A stretch of DNA of 64,000 nt from Actinoplanes regularis (GTDB taxonomy: Bacteria > Actinomycetota > Actinomycetes > Mycobacteriales > Micromonosporaceae): positions 186,001-250,000 of the forward strand of contig NZ_FZNR01000004.1 in NCBI RefSeq assembly GCF_900188005.1, in the 5' to 3' direction. Positions 59,717-64,000 of the stretch are shown piece after piece (within the stretch, counting starts at the first letter, position 1; each line of letters opens with the position of its first letter). The translations under genes were made by a program, and so were the position numbers. The notes below the pieces were generated by a model that was given only the letters and a program-made list of their open reading frames with translations, was not told the origin of the DNA and searched no databases.

Positions 59717-61141
59717 GTGACAGAGGGTCCTACCGCGATCATCTCCGAACCTCCCACCCACCTCCCGCGCACCCTGGCCGAGCTGCGCGCCTCCGGGCAC
59801 GTGTTCCGCACGGTCAAGGAGGAGCTGCGCGACAACCTGCTCGCCCGGCTGGCCTCCGGCGAGCAGCGCTTCCCCGGCATCGTCGGCTACGACGACACCG
59901 TGCTTCCCGAGGTCGAGCGGGCGCTGCTCGCCGGCCACGACATGGTCCTGCTCGGTGAGCGGGGCCAGGGCAAGACTCGCCTGATCCGTGCCCTGGTCGG
60001 GCTGCTGGACGAGTGGACGCCCTACATCACCAGCTCCGAGCTGCACGAACATCCGTACCATCCGCTCACCCCGGCCATCCGGCGGCTGGCCGCCGAGGCC
60101 GGCGACCTGCTGCCGATCTCCTGGCTGCACCGCTCCGAGCGGTACGGCGAGAAGCTCGCCACCCCGGACACCAGCGTCGGTGACCTGATCGGCGACGTCG
60201 ACCCGATCAAGGTCGCCGAGGGGCGTGCCCTGGGTGACCCGGAGACCATCCACTTCGGTCTGGTGCCGCGCACCAACCGGGGCATCTTCGCCGTCAACGA
60301 GCTGCCCGACCTCGCCGAGCGCATCCAGGTGTCGCTGCTCAACGTGCTCGAGGAGCGCGACATCCAGGTCCGCGGCTACCAGCTGCGGCTGCCGCTCGAC
60401 CTGCTGCTGGTCGCCTCGGCCAACCCGGAGGACTACACCAACCGGGGCCGGATCATCACCCCGCTCAAGGACCGTTTCGGGGCGGAGATCCGCACCCACT
60501 ACCCGGTCGACCTGGAGCTGGAGACCGCGCTGATCCGGCAGGAGGCGACCCTGGTCGCGGCCGTCCCGGAGTACCTGCTCGACGTGCTCGCCCGGTACAC
60601 GCGCGCGGTCCGCGAGTCGTCGTCGGTGGACTCCCGCTCGGGTGTCTCCGCCCGGTTCTCGATCGCCGCGGCCGAGACCGTCGCGGCGTCCGCACTGCGC
60701 CGCAGCGGGCTGCGCGGGGAGCGGGAGGCGGTGGCCCGGATCTGCGACACCGTGTCGATCACCTCCACGCTGCGGGGCAAGGTCGAGTTCGAGAGCGGCG
60801 AGGAGGGGCGGGAGACCGAGATCCTCGCCCACCTGCTGCGGGTCGCGACCGCGGAGACGTTCCGGGCCCGGCTCGCCGGTCTCGACCTCTCCGGGTTCAC
60901 CGGCCTGGTCGCCGAGGGGGCGATCATCGAGACCGGTGACCTGGTCAGCGCGGAGGAGCTGCTCGACCAGATCGGGACGGTGCCGGGGCTGGCCAAGGTC
61001 CTCGAGCGGCTGGGGCTCGGGGACGCGCCGAGCCCGGGGCAGGCGGCGTCCGGGATCGAGTTCGCCCTGGAGGGGCTGCACCTGACCCGGCGGCTGGCCA
61101 AGGAGCTGACCGGCGACGGCCGCACCCTCTACGGGAGCTGA
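59717..61141 (+). CDS. MoxR-type AAA+ ATPase
   Basis: 474 residues. The ATPase core has Walker A GERGQGKT, Walker B-like GIFAVNELPD, sensor-1 ASANPEDYTN and arginine-rich GRIITPLKDRFGAEIRTHYP. It closely resembles the mycobacterial magnesium-chelatase-like protein Rv0958. Family members assemble or activate partner complexes with a vWA protein. The vWA gene follows after 2 bp, confirming the pair. GTG start, divergent from PhzF with a 113-bp gap. Confidence 0.92.
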   Translation: MTEGPTAIISEPPTHLPRTLAELRASGHVFRTVKEELRDNLLARLASGEQRFPGIVGYDDTVLPEVERALLAGHDMVLLGERGQGKTRLIRALVGLLDEWTPYITSSELHEHPYHPLTPAIRRLAAEAGDLLPISWLHRSERYGEKLATPDTSVGDLIGDVDPIKVAEGRALGDPETIHFGLVPRTNRGIFAVNELPDLAERIQVSLLNVLEERDIQVRGYQLRLPLDLLLVASANPEDYTNRGRIITPLKDRFGAEIRTHYPVDLELETALIRQEATLVAAVPEYLLDVLARYTRAVRESSSVDSRSGVSARFSIAAAETVAASALRRSGLRGEREAVARICDTVSITSTLRGKVEFESGEEGRETEILAHLLRVATAETFRARLAGLDLSGFTGLVAEGAIIETGDLVSAEELLDQIGTVPGLAKVLERLGLGDAPSPGQAASGIEFALEGLHLTRRLAKELTGDGRTLYGS

Positions 61142-61143
61142 TC

Positions 61144-63105
61144 ATGGCGCCTTCGAGCGGCAACGTCTTCCGGTACGGCGCGTGGCGCGACGGTCCCGAC
61201 CCGCTCGCCCCGCCGTACGACGTGCGCGCCGCCGTCGACGAGATGGGCGACCGGGTCCTGCGGGGCGACAGCCTGCGCGACGCCCTGCGGGACCTGATCC
61301 GGCGCGGGCCGGGCGACGGCCGGGGCCTGGACACCCTGCGTGACCGGGCCCGCCGGCTGCGGCGGGACGCGCTGCGCCGGGGCAACCTGGACGGCGCGGT
61401 CACCCGGGCCCGTCAGCAGCTCGATCAGGCCCTGGCCGCCGAGCGCGACGCGCTTCGCGCCCGCGACGACCCGGCAGCCCGGTTCAACGAGGCCGTGCTG
61501 GACAACCTGCCCCGCTCGACCTCCCAGGCCATCGCTGAGCTGTCGGGGTACGAGTGGGCCTCGGCCGAGGCCCGGGCCCTCTACCAGCAGATCCTCGACG
61601 GGTTGCGGCGGGAGGTCGTCGAGCAGCGCTTCGCCGGCCTGCGCGACGGCCTGCGTGACGGCGACCTCTCGGCCGTGTCCGCGATGGTCGCCGACCTCAA
61701 CGACCTGCTGGCCAGACACGCCCGGGGCGAGGACACCGACGACGCGTTCCGGGACTTCATGGCCAAGCACGGCCGGTTCTTCCCGGACGATCCGCGCAAC
61801 ATCGACGAGTTGATCGACTCCCTGGCCCGCCAGGCGGCCGCGGCCGAGCGGCTGATGCGCTCGCTCAGCCCGCAGCAGCGCGAGGAGCTGCGGCAGCTGA
61901 TGGAGCAGGCGCTCGGCGACGGCCCGCTGCGGGGCCGGCTGTCCGAACTCACCGACAATCTGAAGGCGCTGCGGCCCGGCCTCAACTGGGGCCGCGGCGA
62001 GCGGATGCGGGGCGGCGAGGAGCTCGGGTACGGCGACGCGGCCGCCGCCCTCGGTGAGATCGCCGACCTGGACGAGCTGATCGACCAGCTCGGCCAGGAG
62101 CACCCGGGCGCGACCCTGGACGACGTCGACGTGCAGGCGGTGGAGCGCCAGCTCGGCCGCTCCGCCGCCGACGACCTGCGCCGGCTGCGTGAGCTGGAGC
62201 GGGAGCTGCGCCGCCAGGGCTGGGTGGAGCGCGACGCCGACGGGCTCACCCTCTCGCCGAAAGCGCTGCGGCGGCTCGGCCGGACCGCGCTGTCGAAGAT
62301 CTTCCACGACCTCGCGGGCAAGCGCGGCGAGCACGACATGCGCGACGCGGGCGCGGCCGGTGACCTGATCGGCTCGTCGCGGCGCTGGGAGTTCGGTGAC
62401 GACCAGCCGCTCGACGTGGTGCGCACGCTCGGCAACGCGATCCGGCGCCGGGCCGGCTCGCGCGGCGCGGCCACCCTGCCGGTCCGTCTCGAGCCGGAGG
62501 ACTTCGAGGTCGCCGAGACCGAGCGTCGCGCGTCCGCGGTGGTCGCGCTCTGCGTCGACCTGTCCTACTCGATGTTCGCGGACGGCCGATGGGGGCCGAT
62601 GAAACAGACCGCGCTGGCCCTGTCCCACCTGGTCGCCACGAAGTACCCGCAGGACGCCCTGCAGATCATCGGCTTCGGCCGGTACGCGATGTCGCTGTCG
62701 CAGGGTGAGCTGGCCGCCATCGAGCCGACCATGGAGAAGGGCACGAATCTGCAGCACGCCCTGAAACTGGCCGCCCGACACCTGCGGCGGCACCCCGGGG
62801 CCGAGCCGGTGGTCCTCGTCGTCACCGACGGCGAGCCGACGGCCCATCTGGAGGACGGCGGCGAGGCGATGTTCTGGTGGCCGCCGCTGCCGGAGACCGT
62901 CCGGGCCACCGTCCGGGAGGTCGACCTGCTCACCCGGTACGGCGCCACGATGAACGTGTTCATGCTCGGCGAGGACCCGGGCCTGCGCCGGTTCATGGGC
63001 GAGGTGGCCCAGCGCAACGGCGGCCGCGTGTTCAGCCCGGACGCCGCCGAGCTGGGCCGTTACGTGATCGACGACTACGTGCGGGCCCGCCGGGGCCGGC
63101 GCTGA
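61144..63105 (+). CDS. vWA-domain protein, MoxR partner
   Basis: 653 residues. The N-terminal 430 residues are helical, charged and Arg/Leu-rich (RDALRDLIRRGPGDGRGLDTLRDRARRLRRDALR). The C-terminal domain is a von Willebrand A fold with a complete MIDAS: DLSYSMF (DxSxS), the Thr in MEKGTNLQHAL and VTDGEPTAHL. It resembles mycobacterial Rv0959. With the upstream ATPase it should form a chaperone- or assembly-type pair. Confidence 0.9.
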   Translation: MAPSSGNVFRYGAWRDGPDPLAPPYDVRAAVDEMGDRVLRGDSLRDALRDLIRRGPGDGRGLDTLRDRARRLRRDALRRGNLDGAVTRARQQLDQALAAERDALRARDDPAARFNEAVLDNLPRSTSQAIAELSGYEWASAEARALYQQILDGLRREVVEQRFAGLRDGLRDGDLSAVSAMVADLNDLLARHARGEDTDDAFRDFMAKHGRFFPDDPRNIDELIDSLARQAAAAERLMRSLSPQQREELRQLMEQALGDGPLRGRLSELTDNLKALRPGLNWGRGERMRGGEELGYGDAAAALGEIADLDELIDQLGQEHPGATLDDVDVQAVERQLGRSAADDLRRLRELERELRRQGWVERDADGLTLSPKALRRLGRTALSKIFHDLAGKRGEHDMRDAGAAGDLIGSSRRWEFGDDQPLDVVRTLGNAIRRRAGSRGAATLPVRLEPEDFEVAETERRASAVVALCVDLSYSMFADGRWGPMKQTALALSHLVATKYPQDALQIIGFGRYAMSLSQGELAAIEPTMEKGTNLQHALKLAARHLRRHPGAEPVVLVVTDGEPTAHLEDGGEAMFWWPPLPETVRATVREVDLLTRYGATMNVFMLGEDPGLRRFMGEVAQRNGGRVFSPDAAELGRYVIDDYVRARRGRR

Positions 63106-63109
63106 GCCG

Positions 63110-64000
63110 TCATCCGCGCAGCGTCTCCGACGGCGAGGTGTCGTACCGCTCGCGGTAGGCGGCGGCGAAGCGGCCCGGGTGGGTGAACCCGTAGCGGTAC
63201 GCCACCTGGGCCACGGTCGTCGCCGCCGGGTCGGCGGCGCGCAGGCTGTCGTGGACCAGGGCCAGCCGGAGCTGTTTGAGATAGGTCATCGGCGGTATCC
63301 CGACGTACCGCGCGAAACTCTGCTGCAGTGCCCGCGAACCCACCCCGGCGATCTCGGCGAGATCAGCCACCGTGAACGGGCGGCCCGGCTGCGTGCGCAT
63401 CGCGTCGACCACCCGCCGGATCGCGCCCGGCGCGGCGAGCGCCGGCGTCTGCCGGTCCAGCGGACCGCGATACCGGTGATCGGTGGCCAGCAGCAACCCG
63501 GTGACCAGTGTCTCCCGCATCCGGGCGCCGATCACCGGGTGCTCGGTGAGTCCGTCGGGGTTGTTGACGTCGGTGGCGATCATCCGAGCCAGCCGGGCCC
63601 AGCTGGCCCCGGGCCCGCGGCTGATGTCCAGCAGCGGGGTGAGGCCGACCGGGCCGCGGACCGGCCGGTCGAGCATCCGCTCCAGCTGGGTTTCCAGCTC
63701 AGCACGGGTGATCTTCACGGCCAGGATCCGGCAGTCGCTGTCCCATTGGTCGACCACCGTGTCGCCGACCGGCTCGAACACCGCCGCGGTCTGCCCGGCC
63801 AGCGCCCGGCGTGGCTCGTCCCGTCCCTGGTGCCAGCTCAGGCCACCGGTCAGCGGCAGGTTCACGTGGTAGGCGCCGAGCTCGCCGGCGACGACCCGGA
63901 CGTCCAGCCCGAACTCAAGATCACCCAGGGTGATCCCCGCGCTGCCGCCGACCGCGAACCGGGCGGTCCAGTTCCTCGCGGGTCGCAGCACGTCGGCATC
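63110..64000 (-). CDS. AraC-family regulator (5' end outside window)
   Basis: Partial; about 45 N-terminal residues are missing. The visible part has an AraC-binding-like domain (FGLDVRVVAGELGAYHVNLPLTGGL; DSDCRILAVKI) and a C-terminal double HTH (FTVADLAEIAGVGSRALQQSFARYVGIPPMTYLKQLRLALVHDSL; VAQVAYRYGFTHPGRFAAAYRERYDTSPSETL). The same order and many residues are shared with the AraC protein encoded at 41166-42155, so they are paralogues. It converges with the vWA gene, separated by 4 bp. Confidence 0.85.
   Translation of the reverse strand, partial: DADVLRPARNWTARFAVGGSAGITLGDLEFGLDVRVVAGELGAYHVNLPLTGGLSWHQGRDEPRRALAGQTAAVFEPVGDTVVDQWDSDCRILAVKITRAELETQLERMLDRPVRGPVGLTPLLDISRGPGASWARLARMIATDVNNPDGLTEHPVIGARMRETLVTGLLLATDHRYRGPLDRQTPALAAPGAIRRVVDAMRTQPGRPFTVADLAEIAGVGSRALQQSFARYVGIPPMTYLKQLRLALVHDSLRAADPAATTVAQVAYRYGFTHPGRFAAAYRERYDTSPSETLRG

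Noticed and set aside
59717..63105. MoxR and vWA genes as part of the caspase conflict system
   Set aside because: MoxR-vWA pairs occur in known ternary conflict systems, but this pair closely resembles the conserved actinobacterial Rv0958/Rv0959 genes and is separated from the caspase by the oppositely oriented PhzF gene.
1..64000. CRISPR arrays, insertion sequences, tRNA or rRNA genes, prophage
   Set aside because: No regularly spaced repeats with unique spacers, no transposase or integrase-like protein, and no tRNA or rRNA sequence was recognised.

Overview
The window is uniformly high-GC DNA with frequent GTG/TTG starts, many 4-bp stop/start overlaps and gene families typical of Actinobacteria: actinobacterial glgC/glgA pair, GT4 plus MptB-type mannosyltransferases, DUF2252, F420-type PPOX and a Mycobacterium-like MoxR/vWA pair. 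The set as a whole suggests a Micromonosporaceae-type actinomycete such as Actinoplanes. The genus is an inference; no rRNA or tRNA gene is present to test it.

Layout. 1-11.7 kb: envelope and transport genes. A two-component system faces a MacB/FtsX-type ABC exporter; then come a membrane acyltransferase, a secreted CAP protein, an L,D-transpeptidase and a second HlyD-ABC-FtsX exporter. 11.7-18 kb: a 1650-residue, repeat-rich disordered protein with a helical C-terminus, then a long gene-poor stretch holding a probable 6C RNA. 18-23 kb: two mannosyltransferase-like enzymes, a PPOX protein and a DUF2252 protein. 23-31 kb: an arabinose module made of a frameshifted LacI regulator, two near-identical palindromic operators, araA, a ChvE/MmsA/MmsB sugar ABC importer and a ROK kinase. 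31-38 kb: STAS protein, zwf, DHH phosphoesterase, YcnI-like protein, S4 protein, lipoprotein, FKBP and a membrane-anchored AA10 LPMO. 39-43 kb: a Tat-exported small protein, DUF4331 protein, His-rich protein and AraC regulator, then YunG-like and NrtR-like Nudix genes. 46-51 kb: glgC and glgA in divergent orientation and a GH10-like hydrolase. 59-64 kb: PhzF, MoxR, vWA protein and a second AraC regulator cut by the window end.

Two gene sets look like biological-conflict or signalling systems. At 43.3-45.9 kb a four-helix membrane protein and an MTA/SAH-nucleosidase-like protein are translationally coupled. They share a 21-residue Gly/Asn/Tyr-rich motif, at the C-terminus of the first and the N-terminus of the second, which is the layout of amyloid-type signalling partners. 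At 53.7-58.8 kb a membrane-anchored periplasmic-binding-protein sensor precedes an EACC1-like adaptor and a 963-residue caspase-family protease with a helical-repeat region and a PH-like C-terminus.

A third unusual signal is a small repeat that forms a complete ORF between genes. There is one copy at 40713-40781 and there are three perfect-period 78-bp copies at 55345-55581. Each array ends in GGAGG and an ATG that is the start codon of the next gene, so the repeat looks like a portable translational-coupling cassette.
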